A stretch of 64,000 nucleotides of DNA from Cliona cf. orientalis (taxonomy: Eukaryota > Porifera > Demospongiae > Clionaida > Clionaidae). Positions 19,301 through 30,248 of the stretch are shown in pieces. Below the pieces are notes generated by a model, which was not told the origin of the DNA, did no database searches, and was given only the letters and a program-made list of their open reading frames with translations. The stretch spans positions 1,240,001-1,304,000 of the forward strand of contig OZ005701.1 of assembly GCA_963930775.1 (NCBI GenBank), given 5' to 3'. Position numbers and translations under genes: made by a program. Numbering within the stretch: the stretch's first letter is position 1; the number at the start of each line of letters is the position of its first letter.

Positions 19301-21804
19301 TGCTAAAGGAGTGTTCTAAAATGTACAACTTCAATCATCCCAATGTCCTCACTCTGAGGGGGGTCTGTCTTGACGGAGGTACAGCTCCTTATATCATTAT
19401 GCCCTTCATGGCCAATGGTAGCCTACTGGCTTACCTCAAGAAGAATAGGGAAACACTGGTTGTCTCTCTCACTGACAAAGATGAAGATGATGTAAGAGCA
19501 AGAACTATAGCGTAACAATGCATTGCATGCTGCATGCATGAAGTGTACAACTGGGCAGTATAATAATTATTGTGAATGCATCAAGTAAAAAGGAAACTTT
19601 AGGCGTAATAATTTATACCTGGCATGATTATAATAATTTGACCAGCTGTGAGAAAAGAGACTGTTTGGGATTGTTTTATTTGTACATGTAGTGTAGCATG
19701 CAAATTGCCAATGTACTGTTACAGTTGCCATATGCCTCAAGCTCTGTGTTTATGGCTAAAGCTACACCAGTCTACACTCACAACTACATTAGAGTAGTAG
19801 TTTGTAGTGTGTAGCTTCAAATATTATTATTATGTACCATCAAGGGCTTATAGACCCCATGGCATGCAATGTATACTCTAAGTGTAGTGGATTTACTCTG
19901 TGTTTGTGGTAGCTAGTAGCTACTCTGGTACAGGTATATAAACTCACAATAATTTGTAGAAAGCATGCAAGTTGGATATTGAGGTAATAAACAGAAATGG
20001 TCCTTTCTGTTGATTTTCTCAAAATTGAAACTGTGCTTTAAGTTTCCTTTTTATTTGATACATTCACATAATATACAAACTAATTGATTTGAAATAATCA
20101 CTAGTATTAGAATATAGTCGTAACAAAATTAATACTGTGATCTGATTGGATACTCTAAAGGTCTCTATTTCTCATAGAGACCTAGAAGTTTTCATAGAGA
20201 CCTACAAGTTTCGTAAAGACCTACAAGTATAATATAGCCAAGGACAAAGAAAGATGCACAGTGCAACAGTAGCCTAGTCCTCAGGTCAACTATCACGGTT
20301 ACAGTTGCTATAATTATTCTAAATCAGTTAGAAACCTCATCCAATGGTCTCTACGCTTTTAAGAGACCCTCAGGCCCATAGTAGCACCCTCTCTTCGCTC
20401 GGGATGCTACAGCCTCAGGCCTTCGGGTCTCTTAAAATGCGTAGAGACCTTGGACTCGGTCTCTAACTATTATTTATTGGCTATATACTCCACCTATGGA
20501 TTTAAGCCTGGGATGGCTGTAAAATAAGCACATGCAGTTGATGCAAATTAACAGGAAAATTTAATGTTGTGATCCCTGGGAATCCGATAATTAAATTATT
20601 CTCATAGATTTAGCACCGTGCAGAAACATGATTTAGCAAAACTTTTACTTAACACATATTAATAGGTGACATCTATACGAAAGAGGCTGATGGACATGTG
20701 CATTCAGGTTGCCAAGGGAATGGAGTACCTTGCCAGTAAGAAGGTGGTGCATAGAGACTTGGCAGCAAGAAACTGCATGTTAGTAGCTTGAAAGACATAG
20801 TGTAATAGGCCACAGACGAAGTATTAAATTCATGGATAATGTGATTGCACAGGATTGACATGAATTTTGTCATTAAAGTTGCTGACTTTGGATTGGCTGA
20901 AAGTGTGGAGACAAGGGAATATTTTCGACAAGACAAATCTTCCCACATCAAGCTTCCTTTGAGGTGGCTGGCTCCTGAGAGTATGGAAGACTATGTGTTC
21001 TCAGAGAAATCAGATGTTGTAAGTTAATAGCTGCAAGGGCAACCCATATTAAGCCTTGACACAATATCAAGCTGACTACTACCGTGTATATAGCTATAGG
21101 ACTACGTTATAATACCACTGTCATATGTCATGCTAATATTGATTGGCTTTATAAAATTACAGTGGGCTTATGGTGTGACTTGCTGGGAGATTTTGAGTGG
21201 AGGGAAAGTCCCATATGGAGGTGTCACTATAACCGATCTATCTCGACTGCTGGCTGATGGACATCGTCTGGAAAAGCCCAACAATGATGCCTGTAGTGAT
21301 CAACTGTAAGCTCTTAGACTATTGCTGCATGGGCCTGGCTATCCTCACGGTCACCCCAACCCCCTTTTTGCCGTATGATAATGTTACATAGAATAATTCA
21401 AAAGCTGCATGAGAGTAAGAGGGCCTGAATGAGGCTATTAAATGTTTTGATCAAGATCTAGACTGATGATTAAACAGCCAGCTATATCTGTTTAATAGGG
21501 TCTAATTATTTAATTACATGACCCATTAATTAATTTTAGGTACCAGCTACTACTGCAATGCTGGGAATTTGAACGTGTGGATCGGCCTCAATTTGCAGAC
21601 ATAGTCAGTGCACTCTCAGAGTCCCTCGGAGCTATGGCTGGCTACTTGGACATTGGTGCCTTCAGTGGGGAAAGTACAGTTGATGAGATAAAAGAGTGCA
21701 GTAGAGAAACGTTGGAGTTGGTTGAGGAGCAATCGCTTCCTCAAGCATCGAGTGAAGGGAAATGTCAAGACGAAGCAATTGTATCAGATGAATCTACTGT
21801 GTAA
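16347..21804 (+). CDS. EGF/Ig-type receptor tyrosine kinase, copy B (short ectodomain, kinase intact)
   Basis: Exons: 16347-16466, 16735-16857, 16920-17045, 17116-17478, 17780-17917, 18029-18148, 18210-18504, 18625-18674, 18911-19027, 19119-19205, 19271-19491, 20666-20778, 20853-21018, 21163-21305, 21540-21804; about 815 residues from the first visible exon. Order: EGF, calcium EGF, half EGF, Ig-like, EGF, EGF, long Ser/Thr/Pro stalk, TM helix, tyrosine kinase. Compared with copies A and C it lacks all upstream EGF exons and the two EGF exons equivalent to 8850-9203. Kinase landmarks ([27 protein letters not shown]) are all in frame. No signal peptide exon is found. The first exon read back into the intron gives MILLFIHLL before the EGF, too short to be a convincing signal. 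A start further upstream or 5' loss are both possible. Confidence 0.85.
17116..17478 (+). CDS. Copy B: divergent Ig-like exon
   Basis: 121 codons in phase 1-1, aligned by its first cysteine ([10 protein letters not shown]) and second cysteine ([12 protein letters not shown]) to the copy A and C exons. The region between has almost no recognisable identity to the paralogues, while the two framework ends are conserved. Confidence 0.65.
18911..21804 (+). CDS. Copy B: intact tyrosine kinase exons
   Basis: Eight exons encode a full catalytic domain with glycine loop, VAVK lysine, [12 protein letters not shown], activation loop with a single tyrosine (REYFRQ), LAPES and WAYGVTCWE. Stop at 21802-21804. 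Exons and most introns are near-identical to copies A and C, consistent with recent duplication or gene conversion. Confidence 0.88.
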
Positions 21805-22112
21805 GAATTTTAAACTTCCAGTTGTAGCTATATAATATTATTACTGTAGTTACTGACACTTATAAGAATTAATAATATTATTAAACAGCATGTACAGAGT
21901 TTCAAGTCATGGTACATAATATACGATTTAGCTATTTTTTAGTGCTTTTTTTATACCTTATAATATTATACCCTATAAATATTGTGCATAGCACTTAATG
22001 CTAGCTACTATATAATATTGTATACTATGACTAGAGTAAAGATCAAAGGCACCGCCTGTAGTATATACAATGTAAACCACTCTCTGCCAACTGTGCAAAC
22101 TGTGGAGTAACC

Positions 22113-22211
22113 ACAGCCATGGTATAACTTCCATATACCACAGCTGGCAGATAACGCGTGTATTTACTATGGGCATAGAGCCGTGGTATAACTTCCATAT
22201 ACCACGGTTGG
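22113..22211. repeat. Twin palindromes tggtataacttccatatacca
   Basis: The same hairpin, with core ggtataacttccatatacc, occurs twice about 70 bp apart (about 22120-22142 and 22189-22208). Both lie in sequence absent from the paralogous flank at about 61150. Confidence 0.6.
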
Positions 22212-22230
22212 TGGTCATAGTACAAGTCAC

Positions 22231-22371
22231 TTAGACTATAGCCTTATCGTGATTTTTTTGAATTGTACGCTCGAGGCATGCATTTAAACCACTCGGCTTC
22301 GCCTCGTGGTTTAAATGCCCCCCTCTCGCGTACAATTCAAAATTAATAAACAACTCAAGGCTATAGTCTAA
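22231..22371. repeat. Foldback with CTCGGCTTCGCCTCG loop
   Basis: Nested inverted repeats: ttagactatagcctt with its inverse, then gaattgtacgc, then gcatttaaaccac, closing on a loop ctcggcttcgcctcg. Part of an insertion unique to the left block. Confidence 0.65.
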
Positions 22372-23119
22372 CTATAACTTAATATATGTATATGTATATA
22401 TTATAGCCAGTTTGTACACATATTATCTTGTTGACTCATGACTGGATATTACATGATTATATATACAGTTACTGTAGCGGTGCAGTTTATTATACATGCA
22501 CGCAGGCAGCATGCACTAATTAAACAGATCGAAATTATAGCGGGGTGCGCTATGAGTTCCATTGCAGTCACTACTGGAAAGTAAGTACAAAAAAATGTGA
22601 AGAATAATATAGCGTGTGTGAATAATCCATTTCATATCATCAAAGAAGCAGCTGAGCCATGCCTTGTGCTAATACATGCATGCAACGATATCCCATAGTG
22701 TTTTCCTCTATAGAATTCTTTAGCTTCCATTCCTGATTTCCGTTAATGTTATTGGAACACCCATATAATACATCATTCTGGAACGGATCCCTTGAAGGAC
22801 CAATACAGATCAACCACCCAGCTCGTCTACAATTTGAATTGGCTCCTCAATACAAACCACCTTTTCTGTGAGTCAAAGGGAGGAGTATATACACTTAAAC
22901 AACCATGACCACAACACTAGATCTATCTATCATGAATTTTTGACGGGACTAACACTGCATGAAGGCCAGAGATATATATTTAGAGCATCGGCTTGGCCTG
23001 AGTGGTTCAGAGTGGTGCACAATGCCTCTGCTTCTTACATCCTGCCTTTAGATTTGAAGATTCATCCAAAAACTGTGAAATAATACATACATAAAATAAT
23101 GCACTGTATAAAATTACAG

Positions 23120-23736
23120 TGGGCTTATGGTGTGACTTGCTGGGAGATTTTCAGTGGAGGGAAAGTCCCATATGGAGGTGTCACTATAACCGATCTATCT
23201 CGACTGCTGGCTGATGGACATCGTCTGGAAAAGCCCAACAATGATGCCTGTAGTGATCAACTGTAAGCTCTTAGACTATTGCTGGGCCTGGCTATCCTCA
23301 CGGTCACCCCAACCCCCTTTTTGCAGTGTGATAATATTATTACACACAATAATTTAAGAAGCTGCACGGGAGTAAGAGGGCCTGGGGGTGAGGCTATTAA
23401 ATTTTTTTGATCAAGACTGACAATTAAAATTAATGGCCGGCTATGTCTGTTTAATTATTATTATAGATCTAATTGTTTTATTACATGACCCATTAATTTA
23501 GGTACCAGCTACTACTGCAATGCTGGGAATTTGAACGTGCAGATTGGCCTCAATTTGCAGACATAGTCAGTGCACTCTCAGAGTCCCTCGGAGCTATGGC
23601 TGGCTACTTGGACATTGGTGCCTTCAGTGGGGAAAGTACAGCTGCTGAGATAAACGAGTGCAGAAATTTGGTTGAAGAGCAATCGCTTAATCAAGCATCA
23701 AAGAGAAATGAAGCAGATGAATCTACCGTGCTATAA
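23120..23736 (+). CDS. Copy D: orphan last two kinase exons
   Basis: Exons 23120-23262 and 23502-23736 match the last two kinase exons of copies A-C, in frame to a TAA at 23734-23736, with aataaa at 23749-23754. The subdomain XI arginine of the usual DRPQF is tryptophan (DWPQF), and the tail is shortened. No upstream kinase exons remain. The first exon has a good acceptor and phase 0, so it could serve as alternative 3' exons of copy B, whose exon 20853-21018 ends in phase 0. It may also simply be a remnant. Confidence 0.65.
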
Positions 23737-23872
23737 TTGTATTATGGGAATAAATTACTATAAATTTACTTTGCCTTACATGTACATACGTATATTATAA
23801 TAATATAATATTAACAGATCCAGCACTTTTCTTATTATTCAAGGTGATAATCATGATTTTATGAATGACTTG

Positions 23873-24500
23873 CTACTTCAATCTAACAATTAAACAATCT
23901 TTTCTTTTGAAAAGAGATTCAAAGCAAAGTTTAGTTAAGCGCGAATGGAAAGAAACTTCCTGTGGATTTATCAAAAAAATGTTCAGATTGTTAATCAATT
24001 GGAGATCTTTTTCATCAAGTTCCTCGATAAAGGATCGATATTCTTTCGTTGTGAGTATGCCTGACGTTGATTCGATAATACCACGGGCGATCCCTTGCAC
24101 AGCAGTGAAAACTCTCTTGAGACGATCGAGTGGGTCATCATGACAAATTTCTGAAGGTAGCTTAAGATAGGAAGACAACTTCGCCCAGTAACCCTTACAG
24201 TACATATTGATTTTTAGTGCTTCATACAAACTGACCGATACATCACCATCTACGCCCAATGGCACATACAAAATGCCAGGCCCACTTTCCACCAATGCCC
24301 GTTTAAGAATTGTTGTCTTTCCACAGCCATGTTGTCCTTCAATGAGGTAGTAGCCCCCTGGGTGAACAGGCTCATCATCCACTGATGGTGGTCTTAGGAT
24401 GCCCTGGATTTTACATACTAATTCTTGTCTGGGTATGTAGCAGTTAATAGAAGTGTTCGGTAATCCCACTTTAAACGCAGCTTTTTTCTCATAGGTTCTC
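23873..24500 (-). CDS. P-loop NTPase domain, partial
   Basis: Minus-strand ORF of roughly 205 residues with a clear Walker A motif, IEGQHGCGKTT, preceded by a short linker and followed by GILYVPLGVDGDVSVSLYEA, a layout seen in NTPases of Crinkler/RHS-type proteins and other STAND-like ATPases. No Walker B aspartate or downstream domains are visible before the stop, and the 5' end runs into a ggttctca minisatellite without a convincing ATG, so the gene is partial or broken. Whether it once joined the PD-(D/E)XK gene is conjecture. Confidence 0.55.
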
Positions 24501-24610
24501 AACGGTTCACAATGGTTCTCATAGGTTCTCAACGGTTCTCAGTTCTCAGTGGTTCTCACTGTAGATTCTCAACGGTTCTCAGTGGTTCTCACTGTACATT
24601 CTCAATGGTT
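24493..24610. repeat. ggttctca minisatellite
   Basis: Imperfect tandem copies of ggttctcaacggttctca with variants (ggttctcactgta). Related words (gagaaccatgagaaccac) recur at 25137-25215. It contributes the odd first codons of the NTPase ORF. Confidence 0.7.
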
Positions 24611-24611
24611 C

Positions 24612-24684
24612 TCATAAAGCGAGATTCGAACCCGCTACATTCTGTTCCACACACAAGAGCCCCAACCACTACACCACCGCTGTT
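24612..24684 (-). other. tRNA-like sequence (degenerate)
   Basis: On the minus strand, ggtgtagtggttgg resembles a polymerase III A box and gggttcgaatctcgc a B box. The T-arm can form (GCGGG loop CTCGC), but the acceptor arms do not pair over 7 bp. Likely a tRNA pseudogene or the head of a tRNA-derived SINE. Confidence 0.4.
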
Positions 24685-24714
24685 GTCGCTGACAAACCCT
24701 GGATCTCCTATCAT

Positions 24715-24867
24715 AAAGAACGGACAAGGCCGAAGTTCAAACATAGACAAACCCTTGAAACTAACCCTGGAGACTAACTCTTGAGACTAACCCTGACAAA
24801 CAATCTTACCCAAAACCCAACCCCTGACCCCTCACATACATGTAGCTATGGCCTTGTCCGTTCTTTT
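24715..24867. mobile_element. Short inverted-repeat element
   Basis: Termini aaagaacggacaaggcc and ggccttgtccgttcttt are exact inverses. The interior is a run of actaaccctg-like repeats. No coding content. Confidence 0.6.
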
Positions 24868-24898
24868 TAGTAATAAGTATGCGATGAAGCACAGTCTA

Positions 24899-25126
24899 CC
24901 GTATCTGATCTAATTAACGCGCCTCTCTAATAGATGCGCCACCTCGGCCTGAAGTGCAATTTTCACGCTCTATTTAAATGCGCCCACCCACGCGTCCCTA
25001 TGCTTTTGTGTACAAATTTTGCGCGCCACCTGGTCGCGAAGGATAATTTTCAGGCTCTAATGGCGTGGCGCGCCACCCAGCACTCGTAATTATTTTTTCA
25101 TGGCGCGTTAATTAGATCGGATACGG
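24899..25126. mobile_element. TA-flanked MITE with CCGTA ends
   Basis: Arms ccgtatctgatctaattaac and the inverse near 25104-25126 (one mismatch), TA on both sides. The terminal CCGTA/TACGG is shared with elements at 1550-1736, 33376-33582 and 58069-58525. Confidence 0.65.
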
Positions 25127-25243
25127 TAGTAGTATCCTGAGAACTATGAGTATGCAGACAACCACGAGGAAGCACAGTAGTATCCTGAGAACCATGAGAA
25201 CCACGAGAACCGGTTATCGTCGTTACTAATTCAACCTTATATC

Positions 25244-25469
25244 ATGCCACTACTGATGCATGAACATAGAGTGCGGAAATACGATAGTAGACCACAGACG
25301 AGAGGGATCGTCATGATGTTGGTACTCTTTGCGATCGGCACTAGTCTTCTGGCTGTAGCTTCCACGGCAGACTCAGCAGCGGCTGTGACTCAGCGGGCCG
25401 ACCACGAAAGGTCTGATCATGAGCTATACGGCTGGAATACAAATCATGGTAGAGAGAAACGACAGGAGG
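25244..25469 (+). CDS. Putative signal-peptide first exon (of RTK copy C?)
   Basis: ATG-initiated 75-codon exon. After about 20 polar residues comes a hydrophobic core (MMLVLFAIGTSLLAVAS) followed by small residues suited to signal cleavage. It ends in GREKRQE with a furin-like R-E-K-R, then a donor gtaagc at 25470 that leaves phase 1, exactly the phase needed by the EGF exons. The distance to the next recognised exon (30249) is 4.8 kb, so the link to copy C is inferred; it could be a separate gene. Confidence 0.4.
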
Positions 25470-25879
25470 GTAAGCTGGAGGCATATAGATCACTGGAGGG
25501 TATTAAAGGTACTGGTAATTACTGAATTTTTGTCCACAGGCCCTCTCAAAGCCACTGCATGGGGGTCGATCTATAGTATTTAGTATTTTCTGAGATCTAT
25601 AGTATTATTATTATTATGACTATTATGACTATTTTTGGCGGGTACGTACTAGCTAGCTACTCAGTTTGAATTTTCTGCAGATTGACCACAAATGCAAAGT
25701 GTTGATTACTAGTAGTGTAATTATTCGCATTATTATGTCGACCCTGCACATAGCTAGCTATAAATCAAAGTGCTGTACTGTTGTTTGGCCACCAAAATTG
25801 AGATGTTAATTAGCAGGAAGAGTATGCAACTTGTGTAGCATGAGTCTACTATAGCATTCTTTCATACTGACATCACTAT

Positions 25880-26344
25880 CATAGAGTCGGTAGACTCTAT
25901 AAGTAGGGATGGCACGGATATGCCATATATGTAATACATTACAAATACCCAAATATCTCAAAACAGGTAACTTTATGAAATTTCTAAGTGTCAAAATCAG
26001 AATCTCCAGCAAAATATCTATCTAATAAGACCAAGATCATCCATCAACTCAATTGTATATGCCAGAACCAGATATTCAAAAAATGGCCATTTGTCAATGT
26101 TTCTTTCTTTCTAGTTTCCAGGGCTAGCTCAAGATTGCCTTGACCTCTCATCTTTGTTTGAGTATAAATCCATTCCATTTAGTAGCGTGCAGTGCAGTGG
26201 CACGCTAATTTCGCGTTATCTTGACATTTACTTAATAGTGGGTGTGTACAGCACGTTGACAACACTGGGCGTGTCTGATACGCCATTTTGTGATAGCTAT
26301 AATGCGCATGCTCAGAATGTGTTGCCATGGTGAAGTCATGTGAC
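25880..26344 (-). repeat. Dispersed repeat family 2, copy 4
   Basis: Reverse orientation copy, from the tagagtcggtagactcta stem to ggtgaagtcatgtgac. The GAAA tract has almost been lost here. Confidence 0.7.
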
Positions 26345-26820
26345 AGCTCCCTGGCCGGCCCTAGGCCCTCGGCAATTCCCTAGCGCATGCAGCGCTTGTG
26401 CTCTGCTGGGTCGATCGATCGTGGATATTAAAACGCAAGGCTCGAGGAACGGTAAGGCGCTAGGCATAAGCGAGCCACTTGCTAGCGCGTGCAGTGCTAG
26501 TGCTCCGCTGGATAGATCATGGATGGCATGGAGCCTGCGCAAGGCTCGAGGAGTGGTAACATCACGGTACAGATCAGCTGCTGCCAACAATAAAACTTAG
26601 AAAACTTGGTTTCTCCCTAAACGGAAGATTCTCATCGCTACTTTGGCCGCCTAAAGTTAATTGCTTTCTTTGTCAGTCTGCTTCATCACATAGGATAGGG
26701 GCGTGGCTAAGAATTTTGAGCAGATATGATCTTCAGCACCTCCCATCTTCTACACTGGAATATTGACAGTAAACCATAATAATAATGAATTATACTGAGA
26801 GCAATAAAAAAAGAACAGAA

Positions 26821-27132
26821 ACAAGTATAAAAACAATTGAATAAAATTGATGGATGAAGTAGGGATGGCAGGGTCAAAAAGTACATAAACAAGATTTGTA
26901 GGGATAATCACATCCACTATACATCCCTACGCTTGCTTTTCTCGATTATCATGCACCTAACTTGTTCATTAAGCACTCTTGACTTGCTTGTGGAAAATAT
27001 TACTGTTTTTGTACCCCTCAAAAACCAAGCGTAGGGATGTATAGTGGATGTGATTATCCCTACAAATCTTGTTTATGTACTTTTTGACCCTACCATCCCT
27101 ACTTCATCCTTCAATTTTATTCAATTGTTTTT
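26821..27132. mobile_element. MITE family 1, copy 4
   Basis: Starts acaagtataaaaacaattg and ends tcaattgtttttag with the arms inverted; slightly shorter than the other copies. Confidence 0.75.
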
Positions 27133-27575
27133 AGGCCACTGTTTGTTGTAAAGGTGTTTCTGGTCACATCAGAACTCACTTAGCCATGCGGCAGGTGGTT
27201 GTCATTATCCATTATTCCATTATTTTACCTCAGCATATCCTGTACAATTCGAACATTTCCTGGACAAACCACAGACAGGATGGTGACATTAATTTTGGTA
27301 ATTGAAGTGAGCTGCTCAGTGCCAAATAATGACAATAATGGCCAAAACAGGTGGCCTCCAAAATAGCATGCAGGCAGGTGACCAGAAATACGTTTACAAC
27401 TAACACTGGCCTTATACTTGTATTATTATATCAGTCCCCAACTGCATACTAACCACTTATGGTTTATCTGGCTCAAAGGAACAATTAACCCCATTAATTT
27501 TCTGTATACACTGCTACTGCACTACATCACCACTAATAGAATTATTGGTTATAATTGATGATGCATTCTTGAGTA

Positions 27576-27908
27576 GTAATGGGCGATATACCGTCCATAC
27601 CGTGATACCGAGGTATTGACTATTTACTGTTAAACCCTACAAATACTACCGTGATACCGTATTTGCCATCATAATTGTCTTCCATCCGTAATAAATGAAG
27701 GTACAAATGGCCCTATAAATTAAATTTGTATATTTATAGACTTGGAAAAGTACTGATGTCGCAGCCATTGGTGCTTGATTGTCGATTATTGCATGCAAAT
27801 ATTATAATTATACATTACCATATCCCACATACCGTGGATACCGTGATACCGCAATATTTTCTGCCACAACATACCGTCAGCTACTATTTCCAATACCACC
27901 CATTACAC
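27576..27908. mobile_element. Inverted-repeat element with 'accgtgataccg' interior
   Basis: The left end taatgggcgatataccg and the right end (inverse of taatgggtggtattgg) are imperfect inverses, and the interior repeats ataccgtgataccg. The ends resemble hAT-derived MITEs by eye; superfamily uncertain. Confidence 0.5.
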
Positions 27909-30248
27909 TATTCTTGAGGTGAACTTGATATGCAAGACCGCTATCTGCACTCATTGCTAATGTACCCTTGAATATGGCTTGAATATTATAGCTAGCAGCA
28001 AATTGTAATTGTATAATAATATTATAGCTAGGTGGATACAATATTCTGCACCCCCTGGTCCCTTCCTAGGTGAGTAATGGATTTACTCGCATGGTGATGC
28101 CTTTGATTATATTTTAAATTTACCTTCAGCCTTTAAATCACTGAAATACCTCACGGTCATAGTATACGACCTATAATAATACACTCTTGGTGACAGCACT
28201 AAATTAAATCACACTAAACCATACTTTCATGCTATCGACAGTATCGCTAGCTGAGCCTGTCTGTGTGACTTCTAGGAAACCTAGTGACATCATGAAAATT
28301 TCGCGAATTATAGTCATAGTAAATTTTACAGCATTGTGTATTGGTGGTCCCTATATAGATACTATGCATAGCTGCATGATATATATATCACAATAAAAAA
28401 TGACATATACTATGATAATTATCTTTCCCAAATGGTCCCTTTTCTCGTTGGAGGTCACATCCAATTTACTTTCTATGATTCAGAAGAGTATACATGACTA
28501 GCTATCAGTGTATGGATGCAAATATAATAATTATTGCCGAGCGCCTTAGCGCGAGGCAACTAATCCTGCTTCGGATCTCGTTTTGCGTCGGTATGTTTGT
28601 ATGTCCGTCACGCTTAATAGGAATGTATGTCCGTCACGCTTAGGAATGCTAATTTCCGTACACTGCGCACGCGCATTAGTGTTTCCTGCTGCATGTAAGG
28701 GGGCGTGCGCAAAGGATCTGGCCGCACTATTGTCGTGAACGGCAAGAACTCATCGGCTGTCAAGGAACAACAAGACCACATGGATGACTCCAGTTCCGAA
28801 GCAACCGAAGATAGCGATCAAAGAAGAAGGCGTATAGCTACTTTGCGGCAACAGAGACAGAGCTGTGACAAGACATTGCACCTTAGCTTTCGGCGAAGAC
28901 TCCAGGATATCACTAGGCAACAGGGCGTCGTCCTTATCGCTGTCACTCTTACGCTTGGCCATAGCTACTCCGCTCACCGTTCAATTCACTCACCGTCCAC
29001 AAAAAAAATCAATGCAACAACACGAGGCGTTCTCTAGCTCTCCACCCACCACCTCATGTGCGCATGCGCGAGGCATTATTGCGAATACGTATCCCTAGTT
29101 TAATATACTATGGAGCTGAACAAAAAGTCCCAAATGGTCCCAAGCATTGTAGAAAGCAAGTTGGATGTTTTCATGACAAATTGTATACGATCAACAGCTA
29201 TTACCAATTTTCTCTAAGAGGGATCATACCTGCCCTGTAACCACTAGCTGGCTTATGCCTTCATGTAGTAACTCCTTATTGTTGCCAGAATTGGCTGCTC
29301 GAATGGAAGACTTTTGTTAGTGAAGGAAATTTTAGAAACCACGCCCATTTTTGATCGTTTGAGAGCAACTACCACTGGTTACTAGCCCAACCAGTTCAAG
29401 CGATCGATTTTTGAATGAATTTTCTGCTGAAGCATGCTAAGGTGAGCCACAACAGCAGTTTTCTTAGTTCTGTAGCCAGAAAGGGGGGTTCCAGTTCAGT
29501 ACTTCTTAGTACTAGGTGCAGCCAAAAGGGGGGTTCGGTCGAAACCTCCGAAACCCCCCTAAATCCGCCACTGAACAAGTGCATCTCCCACTCCCACTAA
29601 GAATTCTTAGCATGCAAGAGTACTGAAAGTGTGGTCATAATGGTATTAATTCCACCTACGGACAAACCCCACTAGGTTAATTTCTTCACACGTAGCCGTA
29701 ATATTTATAACATATCATGTACAGGGGTATAAACTTTCTGAGAAGAATTAGTGTGCTAATTTAATAGATAATAAATTAAATCAGTCTTTATGAAATTCTC
29801 GGACTGTGACATGAAACATTAGCCTCGATCATGCAGGACCTCACCACAGTGGAACTTGAACAATACTAATTATAGCTATTATAAAGTTAGTGCCAATTCT
29901 TGAAGTCCTAGCTACTTCCACAAACTATATCCCTGGCCAGTCAGGGAATGTCCTTAGGCTATACCTACGAGCATGGTCTCCCCCATTGCATTTGTACAGT
30001 AAAAATTGAAGAGCATGCCTAAGACCATGAAGTTCCAGTATTATAGCTAGTGACTGTCTTAACGAGAGCACGAATAGAACACTCTATACATCGGCTACTC
30101 TTGATAATAAGATGTGCATGCATGTGGCCTGGGCAGGTGGTTTATAATTATCATTATCCATTATTTATCCTGAAAATTTGTATCAGTAATGATATTTTAA
30201 ATGTTTTGCATGGGTGTAATATATATTATAGCGCTTGGTTCTCTATAG

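Larger units (their letters stand above)
21805..23119. other. 3' flank of copy B, shared with 60955-61870
   Basis: Matches the flank of fragment E until about 23098, where the duplication ends. Copy-specific sequence at about 22020-22395 contains two palindromes. The ORF at 22868-23083 is frameshifted by 2 bp in the other copy (61630-61815), so I do not treat it as a gene. Confidence 0.55.
25470..30248 (+). other. Repeat-rich 5' intron or intergenic stretch
   Basis: Holds a family 2 repeat (25880-26344), a composite repeat segment (26345-26800), MITE family 1 copy 4 and an inverted-repeat element at 27576-27908. The ORF pair at 28705-29040, open on both strands, lies in an extra-GC patch with a conserved-looking minus-strand start (MAKRKSDSDKDD) but no recognised domain or clear exon ends. 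A remnant of an EGF exon 3' end (aaaatttgtatca) is visible near 30176-30188. Confidence 0.5.

Noticed and set aside
22868-23083. Plus-strand ORF of 71 codons
   Set aside because: Its paralogue at 61630-61815 has a 2-bp insertion that changes the frame, and no domain is recognised.
24612-24684. Functional tRNA gene on minus strand
   Set aside because: The box A/B-like words and T-arm are present but the acceptor stem does not pair; listed as tRNA-like only.
28705-29040. Overlapping ORFs on both strands (MAKRKSDSDKDD on minus)
   Set aside because: Possible small gene or exon, but no recognised domain and no clear splice partners; noted only in the stretch entry.
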